A stretch of 64,000 bases of DNA from contig CASELF010000056.1 in the NCBI GenBank assembly GCA_949288725.1, positions 62,001-126,000 of the forward strand. The letters are read 5' to 3'. The stretch's first letter is position 1; the number at the start of each line of letters is the position of its first letter. The translations under genes were made by a program, and so were the position numbers. Source of the DNA: an uncultured bacterium (GTDB lineage Bacteria > Cyanobacteriota > Vampirovibrionia > Gastranaerophilales > Gastranaerophilaceae). Of the stretch, positions 25,504 to 35,290 are shown in pieces. The notes below the pieces were generated by a model that was not told the DNA's origin, did no database searches, and worked only from the letters and a program-made list of their open reading frames with translations.

Positions 25504-27363
25504 ATGATGAATACATTAGGAATTAACATAAAAAAAGAGCAGGAAAAAGCCATTGAATACGTAAAAAGTCAAGGTTTAAGAGTATTAGTATGTGCGGGAA
25601 CAGGATGTTTAGCCTGCGGAGCAAGAGAAGTTATTGAAAAATTTCAACAACTTGGCGCAACCGTAGATACAATGACAGAAAAAGATAAAGTAACAACCGT
25701 ACCAACAGGATGTCACGGATTTTGTGAACAGGGAGTTTTAGTATCAATACCGGATTTAAACACTACATACGTAAAAGTAAAAGCCGAAGATGTTGAAGAA
25801 ATATTCAATTCACATATAAAAGGCGGAAAACCGGTTGAAAGACTATTATATGAAGATCCTGCGACAGGTAAAAAAGCATTACACACAAACGACATAAATT
25901 TTTACGCAAAACAGACAAGAACAGCATTGGCTAATTGCGGGAAAATAAATCCGGAAAGTTTAGAAGAGGCCCTATCCGTAAGAGCATATGAAGCATTAGC
26001 AAAAGTCTTAACCGAAAATGGACCTGACAAAGTTATAGATGAAATAGAGAAATCAGGCCTAAGAGGTCGTGGAGGCGGAGGCTTCCCGACAGGAAGAAAA
26101 TGGCGTTCAGTAGCACGTTATAAAGGCGGAAAGTCCTATGTAATCTGTAATGGAGATGAAGGAGATCCGGGAGCATTTATGGACAGAAGCGTTATGGAGG
26201 ATGATCCACATAAACTTCTTGAAGGAATGGCAATTGCAGCATTTGCAATAGGTTCCGATGAGGGCTATATATATGTAAGAGCAGAATATCCTCTTGCAAT
26301 TGAAAGATTAAAACACGCAATAAAAGCAGCGACAGAAAGAAACTTTCTTGGTGATAATATAATGGGAACAGATTTTTCATTTAAAATTCACATAAAGGAA
26401 GGAGCAGGAGCCTTTGTTTGCGGAGAATCTTCAGCACTAATCGCATCTATTGAAGGCGAAAGAGGAATGCCGCGACCTAAAAATATTCACATGGCAGAAA
26501 AGGGATTATTCAAACGCCCGACATTATTAAACAACGTTGAAACCTTTGCAAATGTACCATTAATTATTCTAAACGGATCAGAATGGTTTAGTTCAATGGG
26601 AACAGAAACTTCAAAAGGTACAAAAACCTTTGCACTAACAGGAGAAGTTAATAATAACGGACTAATAGAAGTTCCAATGAACACGACATTAAGAGAAATA
26701 ATTTTTGATATTGGCGGCGGAATAAGAAACGGAAAGAAATTCAAAGCCGTACAATTAGGCGGTCCATCAGGCGGATGCTTAACAGAAAAACATCTTGATA
26801 TGCCAATGGACTACGATATGCTAAAAAAAGAAGGCGCAATGGTAGGTTCAGGCGGACTTGTCGTAATGAATGAAGACACATGTATAGTAGAAGTCGCAAG
26901 ATTTTTTATGAACTTCACACAACACGAAAGTTGCGGAAAATGTACGCCTTGTAGAGAGGGTACAAAAAATATGCTGGCAATTTTAAATAGAATTGTTGAA
27001 GGCAAGGGAAAGATGGAGGATTTGGACACATTAGAAGAATTAGCAGAAGTAGTAAAAGAAAGTTCATTATGCGGACTTGGGAAATCTGCACCAAACCCTG
27101 TATTATCAACATTAAGATATTTTAGAGATGAATATATTGCACATATTAGAGATAAAAAATGCCCGGCAGGAGTTTGTACGGCACTAAAGACATACACAAT
27201 AAACCCTGAAAAATGTAAGGGATGTTCAAAATGTTCAAGAAATTGTCCGGTCGGCGCAATTGATGGTGTAATCAAGTCACCATTCAAAATTGACCAAAGC
27301 AAATGTATAAAATGTGGTGCATGTATGAACGGATGTGCATTTAATGCAATAGAATTATCATAA
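25504..27363 (+). CDS. hydB: Bifurcating hydrogenase beta subunit (NuoF-like)
   Basis: A 619-residue flavin subunit. The N-terminal thioredoxin-like [2Fe-2S] domain has CAGTGCLACG and GCHGFCEQG. The NuoF core has the FMN/NADH motif GRGGGGFPTGRKW and CGESSALIASIEG, then the [4Fe-4S] motif ESCGKCTPCREGT. The C-terminus carries two ferredoxin clusters, CKGCSKCSRNCPVGAI and CIKCGACMNGCAFNAI. This layout matches HydB of electron-bifurcating hydrogenases, where FMN couples NADH and ferredoxin oxidation to H2 formation. Adjacent ATGs at 25504 and 25507 are both possible starts. Confidence 0.95.
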   Translation: MMNTLGINIKKEQEKAIEYVKSQGLRVLVCAGTGCLACGAREVIEKFQQLGATVDTMTEKDKVTTVPTGCHGFCEQGVLVSIPDLNTTYVKVKAEDVEEIFNSHIKGGKPVERLLYEDPATGKKALHTNDINFYAKQTRTALANCGKINPESLEEALSVRAYEALAKVLTENGPDKVIDEIEKSGLRGRGGGGFPTGRKWRSVARYKGGKSYVICNGDEGDPGAFMDRSVMEDDPHKLLEGMAIAAFAIGSDEGYIYVRAEYPLAIERLKHAIKAATERNFLGDNIMGTDFSFKIHIKEGAGAFVCGESSALIASIEGERGMPRPKNIHMAEKGLFKRPTLLNNVETFANVPLIILNGSEWFSSMGTETSKGTKTFALTGEVNNNGLIEVPMNTTLREIIFDIGGGIRNGKKFKAVQLGGPSGGCLTEKHLDMPMDYDMLKKEGAMVGSGGLVVMNEDTCIVEVARFFMNFTQHESCGKCTPCREGTKNMLAILNRIVEGKGKMEDLDTLEELAEVVKESSLCGLGKSAPNPVLSTLRYFRDEYIAHIRDKKCPAGVCTALKTYTINPEKCKGCSKCSRNCPVGAIDGVIKSPFKIDQSKCIKCGACMNGCAFNAIELS

Positions 27364-27380
27364 AATTGAGGACAATAAAT

Positions 27381-29138
27381 ATGGGTAAAATAATTATTAA
27401 TGGTAGAGTTTGTGAATATACCGATGAAACGAACGTATTAGAAGTAATAAGAAATCATGGTTTTAATGTACCTACATTATGCTATAGAAAAGACTTAATA
27501 AAAGATTTTGGGGCCTGCAGAATGTGTCTTGTTGAAGTTGAAGGTAAAGGATTACAAGCAGCTTGCAACATGCCACCCAAAGACGGACTTGTGATAAAAA
27601 CACATACAGAAAGAATAAGAAAAATAAGAAAAACAATACTTGAATTACTAATTGCAAACCACGATAGAGAATGCACAGCCTGCGAAAAATCTGGGAATTG
27701 TGAACTACAAAAATACGCACTTGAATATGATGTACAACCGACAGGCAAATATCTTACAAGAGAGATAAAAATCCCAATAGACAAATCATCTCCAGCAATT
27801 GTAAGAGATGAAAACAAATGCGTACTATGCGGAGCATGCGTAAGAGCCTGTGAAGAATATCAAGGATTGGAAGTTTTAGGCTTTGCCAATAGAGGAAGCC
27901 AAACAATAGCCCAACCAATGGCAGGAAAACCAATTGCCCAAACAGAATGTGTAAACTGCGGACAATGCGCAGCAATATGTCCGGTTGGTGCAATTACAAT
28001 AAAATCACAAGTAGAACAAGTATGGAGAGAACTCCACAATCCTAATACAAAAGTTGTTGTTCAATTTGCGCCATCAGTCAGAGTGGCAATAGGAGAAATG
28101 CTAGGTTTAGAACCCGGAACAAATTTAACTGACAAATTATATACAGCACTAAGATATATTGGATTTGACTTAGTATTTGATACAAATTTTTCAGCAGATT
28201 TAACAATAATGGAAGAAGCAGCAGAATTTATTTCAAGACTTGAAAAAGGTGAAAACTTACCATTATTTACATCTTGTTGTCCTGCGTGGGTAAGATTTTT
28301 GGAGCTTAAACATCCTGATATGCTAAATCATCTATCAAGCTGTAAATCACCACAAGCGATGATGGGATCAATAATTAAGGAATTTGTACCCAAATACTAT
28401 GAAGGCTACACACCTGAAAATCTTGTCAGCGTATCTGTAATGCCTTGTACTGCCAAAAAAGCAGAAGCCTTAAGAGAAGAATTTAAGCGAGCAGACGGAA
28501 CATACGATATTGATTACGTATTAACGACACAAGAACTTGGAAAAATGCTAAATACGGCAGGCTTAAATTTCAAAAAAATAGTAGGAGAAAAGGCAGATTC
28601 ACCATTTGGCAAATACTCAGGAGCCGGAACAATTTTTGGAGTTTCTGGCGGAGTTGCAGAAGCAGCAGTTAGAACAGCCTACAAACTTGCAACAGGAGAA
28701 GAACTACAAGACGTAGTAATAACTCCGATGAGAGGGCTTAATAGAACAAAAACAGTTGAACTTGATTTAAAAGGCAAAAAATTAAAAGTAAAAATTGTAA
28801 ATACATTAAAAGAAGCAGAAAAATGTATTAAAGAAATAAAAGAAGGAAAAGCCGATTACCAAATGTTAGAGGTAATGGCATGTCCTGGAGGATGTATAAA
28901 CGGAGGCGGACAACCGATAAGTTGTAATGAGCCGATTATTAGAGAACAAAGAGCGCAAGGGTTATATGAAGACGATGAAAAAGATAAATACAGAAAATCA
29001 CATGAAAACCCTGAGATAATCGAACTGTATGAAAAACATCTTGACCATCCAAACTCCCACAAAGCGCACGAACTATTACATACAACATATTCAAATAAAC
29101 GAAAAGATTGCTATATAAGCGTTGGAGAAAAGGACTAA
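27381..29138 (+). CDS. hydA: [FeFe] hydrogenase catalytic subunit
   Basis: A 585-residue enzyme that reduces protons or oxidises H2. The N-terminal [2Fe-2S] ferredoxin-like domain comes first, then a His-ligated [4Fe-4S] motif (HDRECTACEKSGNCELQ), then two [4Fe-4S] sets (CVLCGACVRACEE and CVNCGQCAAICPVG). The H-cluster domain has all three signatures: FTSCCPAW, MPCTAKKAE and MACPGGCINGGGQP. The domain order fits group A bifurcating hydrogenases. The in-frame TTG at 27366 is rejected because AGGA is placed for the ATG at 27381. The HydEFG maturases are not in the window. Confidence 0.96.
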   Translation: MGKIIINGRVCEYTDETNVLEVIRNHGFNVPTLCYRKDLIKDFGACRMCLVEVEGKGLQAACNMPPKDGLVIKTHTERIRKIRKTILELLIANHDRECTACEKSGNCELQKYALEYDVQPTGKYLTREIKIPIDKSSPAIVRDENKCVLCGACVRACEEYQGLEVLGFANRGSQTIAQPMAGKPIAQTECVNCGQCAAICPVGAITIKSQVEQVWRELHNPNTKVVVQFAPSVRVAIGEMLGLEPGTNLTDKLYTALRYIGFDLVFDTNFSADLTIMEEAAEFISRLEKGENLPLFTSCCPAWVRFLELKHPDMLNHLSSCKSPQAMMGSIIKEFVPKYYEGYTPENLVSVSVMPCTAKKAEALREEFKRADGTYDIDYVLTTQELGKMLNTAGLNFKKIVGEKADSPFGKYSGAGTIFGVSGGVAEAAVRTAYKLATGEELQDVVITPMRGLNRTKTVELDLKGKKLKVKIVNTLKEAEKCIKEIKEGKADYQMLEVMACPGGCINGGGQPISCNEPIIREQRAQGLYEDDEKDKYRKSHENPEIIELYEKHLDHPNSHKAHELLHTTYSNKRKDCYISVGEKD

Positions 29139-29141
29139 TAA

Positions 29142-29177
29142 AAAAGACCTCTTGAAAATTTTCAAGAGGTCTTTTTT
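29142..29177. terminator. Strong terminator after hydA
   Basis: AAAAAAGACCTCTTGAAA and its complement form a stem of about 17 bp with almost no loop, flanked by T runs on both strands. It serves hydA and the converging exporter gene. Confidence 0.9.
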
Positions 29178-29191
29178 ATAATCTATACATA

Positions 29192-30278
29192 TTAAATATC
29201 TTGGCTATTATTATTCATGCCGGATTCTTCAGGAAGAATAACCGCAGAATCATTTTCAAGATTTTTCATATACAACTCCTCAATCAAAACGCAAACGGTA
29301 GCCGCAATAGCAGGGGCAAAAATCACACCAATAACCCCCATATATTTAGCTGTAATAAACAAGAACAAATAAATAATAACAGGGTGAATATCGAGCAATT
29401 TCCCAAACACATAAGGCTTAACAAAATTATTTTCTGCCAACTGAGAAATAGCAAACACAACAGCCACCAAAACTAAAACAACAGGTCCTAACTTATATGC
29501 TGCAACAAGACAAATCAACAATGCAATCCCTGGCCCCACAACAGGAACAATATCAAGTATTGCAGTAATAAAGCCAAGTAAAACCGCATAATCAACACCC
29601 AAAATTAATAACCCGATTGTCATAATAATACCGACACCAGCCATAGCAACTAATTGTCCCAGAACATATCCGCCAATCTTTTTGGAAATAATATCAAGAA
29701 CAGATTTTGCTTTTTCTCTCATTGGGATAGGGAATAAATGAACATAAGTTTTTTCAATAATATCTTTATCCGCCATAAAATAATAAATCATAATTAACGA
29801 AGCCAAAAGATAAACAAAAGCAGAACCCAAATTTTTACCAACCCCAACAAGTTCATTGACAAAATTAGACGCAAAACCTGAAGCGGATGAAAACGACATT
29901 AGTAATATCAATTTTAGCAATATCAGACTTATTAACAAAAGGAATTTTATCAACAAAATCTTCAATATTAGCAAAATACTGCGGGAAAGACACCGCAAAA
30001 GATTTTATTTCATTACCCGCCATAATTATCAACGGAATAAAAATAAGCAAAATTAATAATATAATCCCACTCAAAATAATTCCGGAAGCAACCGGCCTTT
30101 TCAATCTGGGGAAAAACTTGTCAACCAAAGGATTAAGAGAACAAGCAATAACAAAAGAAGCAAAAAACATTATAGCAACATCTTGCATTTTAGTAACCAT
30201 AATGAAAAATATCAATGCAATAACAATAAACATGATATTCCTGCCCGTAACATATTTATTAACCAAATTATTAAACAT
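29192..30278 (-). pseudogene. AI-2E family transporter, frameshifted
   Basis: Two overlapping minus-strand frames together make one AI-2E (PerM-type) exporter of about 360 residues. The first (30278 to 29865, ATG after AAGGGG) covers the N-terminal helices and ends with an aberrant tail VVFIRFRFCV. The second continues from about MSFSSASGF with the conserved C-terminal region (FITAILDIVPVVGPGIALL and YLFLFITAKYMGVIGVIFAP). The join needs a +1 shift near 29895-29905, around a TTTT run. Everything else looks intact and typical in length. The cause may be a recent inactivating mutation, an assembly error, or programmed frameshifting; no slippery site or downstream structure was evident. Confidence 0.75.
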
Positions 30279-30312
30279 ATAACCACCCCTTAAATTAAAA
30301 TTAACATAATGT

Positions 30313-30323
30313 ATTTTAACATA
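30313..30323 (-). promoter_or_regulatory. Extended -10 box TATGTTAAAAT
   Basis: A further exact copy of this box, on the minus strand, 34 nt before the ATG of the AI-2E-type gene. Here the transcript would carry a leader with a ribosome-binding site. Confidence 0.45.
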
Positions 30324-30392
30324 AATAACAATATATATAACTCCCCTGTAGGAATTTATGCTATAGTAGTATAAAACAAAAGCAGGAGAAAT

Positions 30393-32099
30393 ATGGAAAG
30401 TTTAATAAAAGTAGCAAAAGGTGAACAAAAAGCCGATTTAGTATTAAAAAATGCCAATGTAGTCAATGTATTTAACAACAAAATAACTCTAACAGATGTT
30501 GCGATATACAAAGGAATTATAGCAGGGCTGGCAAAAGATTATGAGGGGATTAAAGAAATTGATTTAGCGGGGAAATATTTAACTCCTGCATTTATAGACG
30601 GTCACGTTCACATAGAAAGTTCAATGTGCCTTCCAAAAGAATTTGCAAAAGCAATAGTTCCAGAAGGTACAGTTACCGTAATTGCAGACCCGCATGAAAT
30701 CTCCAATGTTTTTGGGCTGCACGGAATAAGTTTTATGAGAGAAGCATGTAAAAACTTACCGCTGCAAGTATATATGATGTTACCATCTTGTGTTCCTGCA
30801 ACACAATTTGAAACTTCCGGATTTGACTTAGCAAGTTATGATTTATCATTTTTAATCGATTCACCTGAAATTTTAGGAATTGCAGAAATGATGAACTATC
30901 CCGGAGTTCTTAATTGTGACAAAGACGTAATGTCTAAACTAATTTTAGGGAAAAGTAACCATAAAAAAATTGACGGACACGCGCCAAATCTAACAGGAAA
31001 AGATTTATGCGCTTATATTGCCTCAGGAGTAATGTCAGATCACGAATGCACAACCGTTGAAGAAGCAGAAGAAAAATTAGGACTTGGAATGTACATAATG
31101 ATAAGAGAAGGCTCAGCAGCCAAAGACTTACAAGCACTAATTCCTATCCTAAAAGAAAACAATTCTGACAGATGTATTCTTGTAACAGATGACAGACACC
31201 CGACAGACTTAAAAGGACACATAAATGATATGGTTCGCCAATGCGTAGAAGGCGGAGTAAATCCAATTACCGCAATAAAAGCCGCCTCATTTAATACTGC
31301 CAATTATTTTGGTTTGAACAACCTTGGAGCAATCGCCCCCGGCTATAGAGCAAATATGTTAATACTTGATAATCTTAATGATTTCAAACCACAAATGGTA
31401 TTCAAAGACGGAAAACTTGTTGCAAAAGAAGGAAAATTAACAATAGACATTGACAGCAACGAAACTCCAAAACTTAGAGGCTCAGTCAACGTAAAATGGA
31501 TTGAACACAAAGATTTTAAGATTAAAGCAAAATCCGATACAGTAAGAGCAATAGAAATTATACCGGGCTCACTGCTAACAAAATCTACAAAATCTAAAAT
31601 AAAAGTTATAGATGGATATGCAGAATCAAATATAGAAGACGATGTACTAAAAATTACAGTATTTGAAAGACATAGAGCAACAGGCAATATAGGAAAAGGG
31701 TTTGTTAAGGGTTTTGGTCTAAAAAGCGGAGCAATAGCCTCAACAGTAGCCCACGATTCACACAATATGATTATAATAGGAACGAATGATGCTGATATGG
31801 AAATGGCAGCAATTGAACTTGTCAAATCTCAAGGCGGAAAAGTCGTTGTAAATAATGGCAAAGTTCTTGCCAAACTTCCGCTTCCAATTGCAGGACTATT
31901 ATCAGACAAATCATTTGAAGAAATTCTTGAACAATACAACAATTTAAGAAAACAAGTTCACGAAATAGGTTGTAAACTTGAAGATCCGTTTATGACGATT
32001 GCATTTCTGTCTTTATCTGTAATCCCAGAATTAAAAATAACAGACAAAGGCGTTTTCGATGCAAACTCTTTTAAATTTATAGATATTTTTGATTGCTAA
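30393..32099 (+). CDS. ade: Adenine deaminase
   Basis: A 568-residue amidohydrolase that converts adenine to hypoxanthine and ammonia for purine salvage. Metal-binding motifs are GHVHIESSM near residue 70 and ADPHEI near residue 98, with PSCVPAT near 132 and HECTTVEEAEE downstream, all typical of bacterial Ade. The C-terminal domain has HDSHNMIIIG and LPLPIAGLLSD, also family marks. CAGGAGAA precedes the ATG and an extended -10 TGCTATAGT lies upstream. Length is normal. Confidence 0.95.
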   Translation: MESLIKVAKGEQKADLVLKNANVVNVFNNKITLTDVAIYKGIIAGLAKDYEGIKEIDLAGKYLTPAFIDGHVHIESSMCLPKEFAKAIVPEGTVTVIADPHEISNVFGLHGISFMREACKNLPLQVYMMLPSCVPATQFETSGFDLASYDLSFLIDSPEILGIAEMMNYPGVLNCDKDVMSKLILGKSNHKKIDGHAPNLTGKDLCAYIASGVMSDHECTTVEEAEEKLGLGMYIMIREGSAAKDLQALIPILKENNSDRCILVTDDRHPTDLKGHINDMVRQCVEGGVNPITAIKAASFNTANYFGLNNLGAIAPGYRANMLILDNLNDFKPQMVFKDGKLVAKEGKLTIDIDSNETPKLRGSVNVKWIEHKDFKIKAKSDTVRAIEIIPGSLLTKSTKSKIKVIDGYAESNIEDDVLKITVFERHRATGNIGKGFVKGFGLKSGAIASTVAHDSHNMIIIGTNDADMEMAAIELVKSQGGKVVVNNGKVLAKLPLPIAGLLSDKSFEEILEQYNNLRKQVHEIGCKLEDPFMTIAFLSLSVIPELKITDKGVFDANSFKFIDIFDC

Positions 32100-32123
32100 T
32101 GATTAGAATTTCAACAACAAATA

Positions 32124-32132
32124 TGATATAAT
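32124..32132 (+). promoter_or_regulatory. Extended -10 of uvrC (leaderless)
   Basis: TGATATAAT, with its last base 6 nt before the ATG at 32139 and no ribosome-binding site in between. Confidence 0.6.
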
Positions 32133-32138
32133 TCACTT

Positions 32139-33809
32139 ATGAATGACAAATTGAAAGAAAGTTTGAAATTACTGCCTTCACTACCGGGATGCTACATATA
32201 TTACAATGCTGATAATGAAATTATATATGTTGGAAAAGCCAAAATTCTAAAAAGAAGGGTTATGTCCTATTTTAACCGAAAACATCACGATAGTGTTAAG
32301 GTTAATGTTTTAGTTTCACAAATAGATCATTTGGAATACATAATAACAAATACCGAAGTTGAAGCCCTCATTCTTGAAAGTCATCTTATAAAAAAACACA
32401 AACCCAAATATAATATTTTACTAAAAGATGATAAAAAATACCCATATTTTTTGGTAACAAATGAAGATTTTCCACGGATTTCGATAGTCCGCAAAAGAAA
32501 CATCAACCAAGAAAAAGGGAAATACTACGGTCCTTATACAGACATAAGGGCAATGCACTCAACTTTGGATTTTCTAAAAAAAATCTTCCCACTAAAACAA
32601 TGCAAAACCCCAAAATTTAAAACAAGACCTTGCCTTTATTACCATATAGGCAAATGTTTAGCACCTTGTCAAAACATGGTTACAAGTCAAGAATATAAAG
32701 CAATAGTACATCAAGCAGAATTATTTCTGTCAGGAAAACAATCAGAATTGATGAAACAACTAATGGAACAAATCCAAAAATATTCTGACGCTGAACAATT
32801 TGAAAAAGCAGCACGCCTGCGCGACAGTTACTTGGATTTAAAAAAGACACTTGAAAAACAAAAAGTTGTATATGAAAATACGAAATTAAACGAAGATGTA
32901 ATTTCACTTCAATATGATGAAGGTATTTTAGCAATTGTAATAATGATGATAAGAGAAGGGCGTCTGATAGATAAAAAAGATTTCACATACGAAGTTGAAG
33001 AAAGCGACAAAACAGAATTTTTTGCAACATTTTTCAAAGAATACTACAATACCCTATCGCTTGAATTTCCAGACAGAATAGTATCAAATGAACTTGAAGC
33101 AATCGGAGAAAAAGCCCTCTATGAAGAATGGCTAAATATTATCTCTGGCAAAAAAGTCAAAATAAGTTACGGAAAATCAACTCAAGGCAAAGAACTTCAA
33201 ATGCTTGCCGATAAAAATGCAAAAGTTATACTTGATAACGCTAAACTTTCCAAAATGTCCAAAATAAGAGAAGATTTTAACAATATCGGCTCTTACCTAA
33301 AGGAAAAATTAAAACTAAACAATTTTCCACACAGAATTGAATGTTATGATATTTCGCATATTCAAGGAACGAATACCGTAGCCTCAATGGTAACGTTCAT
33401 AAATGGTCTAAGCAAAAAATCCGAATATCGAAAATTCAAAATCAAATCAGCCGAAGGAAAACCTGATGACTTTCTATCAATGAAAGAAGTTTTAACAAGA
33501 CGCCTTTCACGCCTTGGCGAAAAAGGTTGGGACAAACCTGATTTGATAATAATAGACGGTGGTAAAGGTCAATTATCAAGTGTTATGCAAATAGTTGAGG
33601 AAATGGGTATCTCCGGTATTGATTTCGTAAGTTTAGCAAAACAACAAGAAGAAGTTTTCCTTCCGCATAACTCAAATTCAATTCTCTTACCACGAGAATC
33701 CAGTGCACTATTTTTAATCCAAAGAATAAGAGATGAAGCACACAGATTTGCTATAACATATCATAGAAAACTACGTTCAAAAAGTGCTATTAAAACAGAG
33801 AATAATTGA
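32139..33809 (+). CDS. uvrC: Excinuclease ABC subunit C, no C-terminal HhH domain
   Basis: A 556-residue nucleotide-excision repair nuclease. Present are the GIY-YIG domain (PGCYIYYNADNEIIYVGKA, about 14-32, for the 3' incision), a UVR motif (about 205-240) and the RNase H-like domain for the 5' incision (ECYDISHIQGT and LIIIDGGKGQLS). The protein ends shortly after FAITYHRKLRSK, exactly where other UvrC proteins continue into a tandem helix-hairpin-helix DNA-binding domain of about 50-60 residues. Reading past the stop gives no HhH sequence in any frame before the converging gene. The message appears leaderless. Confidence 0.93.
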   Translation: MNDKLKESLKLLPSLPGCYIYYNADNEIIYVGKAKILKRRVMSYFNRKHHDSVKVNVLVSQIDHLEYIITNTEVEALILESHLIKKHKPKYNILLKDDKKYPYFLVTNEDFPRISIVRKRNINQEKGKYYGPYTDIRAMHSTLDFLKKIFPLKQCKTPKFKTRPCLYYHIGKCLAPCQNMVTSQEYKAIVHQAELFLSGKQSELMKQLMEQIQKYSDAEQFEKAARLRDSYLDLKKTLEKQKVVYENTKLNEDVISLQYDEGILAIVIMMIREGRLIDKKDFTYEVEESDKTEFFATFFKEYYNTLSLEFPDRIVSNELEAIGEKALYEEWLNIISGKKVKISYGKSTQGKELQMLADKNAKVILDNAKLSKMSKIREDFNNIGSYLKEKLKLNNFPHRIECYDISHIQGTNTVASMVTFINGLSKKSEYRKFKIKSAEGKPDDFLSMKEVLTRRLSRLGEKGWDKPDLIIIDGGKGQLSSVMQIVEEMGISGIDFVSLAKQQEEVFLPHNSNSILLPRESSALFLIQRIRDEAHRFAITYHRKLRSKSAIKTENN

Positions 33810-33820
33810 TAAATAAAAAC

Positions 33821-34522
33821 TTATTCATCATCATCAACTTTTTTCTTACCAAACATATTTTGCATGAAGTTTAAGAAATTATGTTTTTTAGAGGCTTCCT
33901 CCAAAGACTCAAACTTCTGCTCATTATAAATTTCTAAATCAGTTTCCTCGTTATATTCTTCATAATCAGAAGAAACTGTTTCTTTTGGAACATCAATAAT
34001 ATCTTCTTTGCGCATCAGTTTTTCTCTTCTTTGGCGTTCTTCTTCTTCTCTCATCAAGAACTGAGATGGCATCATTAAATTACGGAAATTATTTTTTCTT
34101 GAACGTCTTGAAGGTCTGTCATCAATATTGCTTTCGCCTGCAGAACCTTCCATATCGCCTTTTAATTCATCTTCTAACTCATCTTTTAAATCTTGCTGTT
34201 CTTCTTCAAGATCGACAAGTTCTGTCATTGACAAGTACAGTTCTTTTAATAAAGGCTGAATGTTTTTATTACCAATCCACTTGTAAACATATTTCTCATC
34301 AGGTCCCAAACTTCCTTCAGTTTTAGTACCGTCTTCTATATTATAAGTAGCCTCAGAAATACCTATAGTAATAATTACATTAGGATACTGCAATTGAGAA
34401 CTGATTTTAAGTTTTAAATTATTATAACGACTTTTACTTAAAGACCTGCTATTATGAGCATCCATCTGAGCTCTTATAAGGAAAGTCTGCAATTTACCAG
34501 CCAAATCATTCAAATTAGTCAT
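33821..34522 (-). CDS. Hypothetical protein, tandem paralogue B
   Basis: A 233-residue protein of unknown family. Residues 1-115 closely match the protein encoded just upstream (34542-35204), sharing KLQTF, YNNLKLKI, YPNV and IGISEATYN, then EDGT, a G-L-G-like turn and a KW motif. The rest is low-complexity, acidic and glutamine/arginine-rich (ERQRREKLMRKED) with a basic C-terminus. There is no signal peptide or membrane segment. AAGGG precedes the ATG, 20 nt after the first copy. The pair is a local duplication with a conserved folded head and diverged tails. Confidence 0.6.
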   Translation of the reverse strand: MTNLNDLAGKLQTFLIRAQMDAHNSRSLSKSRYNNLKLKISSQLQYPNVIITIGISEATYNIEDGTKTEGSLGPDEKYVYKWIGNKNIQPLLKELYLSMTELVDLEEEQQDLKDELEDELKGDMEGSAGESNIDDRPSRRSRKNNFRNLMMPSQFLMREEEERQRREKLMRKEDIIDVPKETVSSDYEEYNEETDLEIYNEQKFESLEEASKKHNFLNFMQNMFGKKKVDDDE

Positions 34523-34541
34523 AATTTAACCCTTAATAAAA

Positions 34542-35204
34542 TTACTCATCATCATTATCATCATCTTTCTTTTTGGACTTATATTTTCCAGCAAGAAATT
34601 CGTTAAGATCAAATACTGCAATAGCCTCCTGCAATGTTTTCAACAAACCAGGTCCTTTATAAACTTCCATATCGGAGGCTTCTTCATATCTTTGTAATTT
34701 TGGTATTGAAGGATTATTAATACTACGTTCGTATTCTTCTTTAGTTTTAAGATCTTGTTGAGGATCATATTCATATTCTTGTAATGGAGAATCCTTAGGC
34801 AAGGTAACTTTACGTTTAGGCATTTTAATATCAATCTTAGCCTCATCAGCGGCACCTTCAAGATCTTGTTTTTCCATCATTACTTCTTCTTCAAGAGATA
34901 CCAAATCTGTCAATTCATAATATAATTGTTTCAAATTATCAATAACAGGACCTTTTCTGAGCCATTTCAAAACATAACGTTCATCCTGCCCAAGCCCACC
35001 ATCAACTTTTGTACCATCTTCAAGGTTATAAGTAGCCTCAGAAATACCAATACAAATAACAACATTAGGATAACTCAATTGAGCAATCTTCAATTTAAGA
35101 TTGTTATATTTATGTATATTCAACTGACGCACATTGTGCGGGTCAACTTGCTGTTCTATAATGAATGTTTGCAATTTGTTTGCAAGTTCGTTTAATGTTG
35201 TCAT
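34542..35204 (-). CDS. Hypothetical protein, tandem paralogue A
   Basis: A 220-residue protein, the first gene of a two-gene operon with its paralogue. The N-terminal 110 residues form the shared head, alpha/beta in character (TLNELANKLQTF, then SYPNVVICIGISEATYN). The tail is acidic and lysine-rich and ends in a run of Lys and Asp. No enzyme motif is seen. A good promoter (TTGAAA, 16 nt, TATACT) and GAGGAT precede it. The charged tails suggest binding to a protein or nucleic acid partner, but this is a guess. Confidence 0.6.
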   Translation of the reverse strand: MTTLNELANKLQTFIIEQQVDPHNVRQLNIHKYNNLKLKIAQLSYPNVVICIGISEATYNLEDGTKVDGGLGQDERYVLKWLRKGPVIDNLKQLYYELTDLVSLEEEVMMEKQDLEGAADEAKIDIKMPKRKVTLPKDSPLQEYEYDPQQDLKTKEEYERSINNPSIPKLQRYEEASDMEVYKGPGLLKTLQEAIAVFDLNEFLAGKYKSKKKDDDNDDE

Positions 35205-35224
35205 AAATCCTCTATTCTATGTTT

Positions 35225-35252
35225 AGTATATCAAAATAATTATATTTTTCAA
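35225..35252 (-). promoter_or_regulatory. Promoter of the paralogue pair
   Basis: Minus-strand -35 TTGAAA (35247-35252), a 16-nt spacer and a -10 TATACT (35225-35230). Confidence 0.6.
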
Positions 35253-35290
35253 CATATTTAGCCTGTTCTAGTATATTTGTATGATATAAA

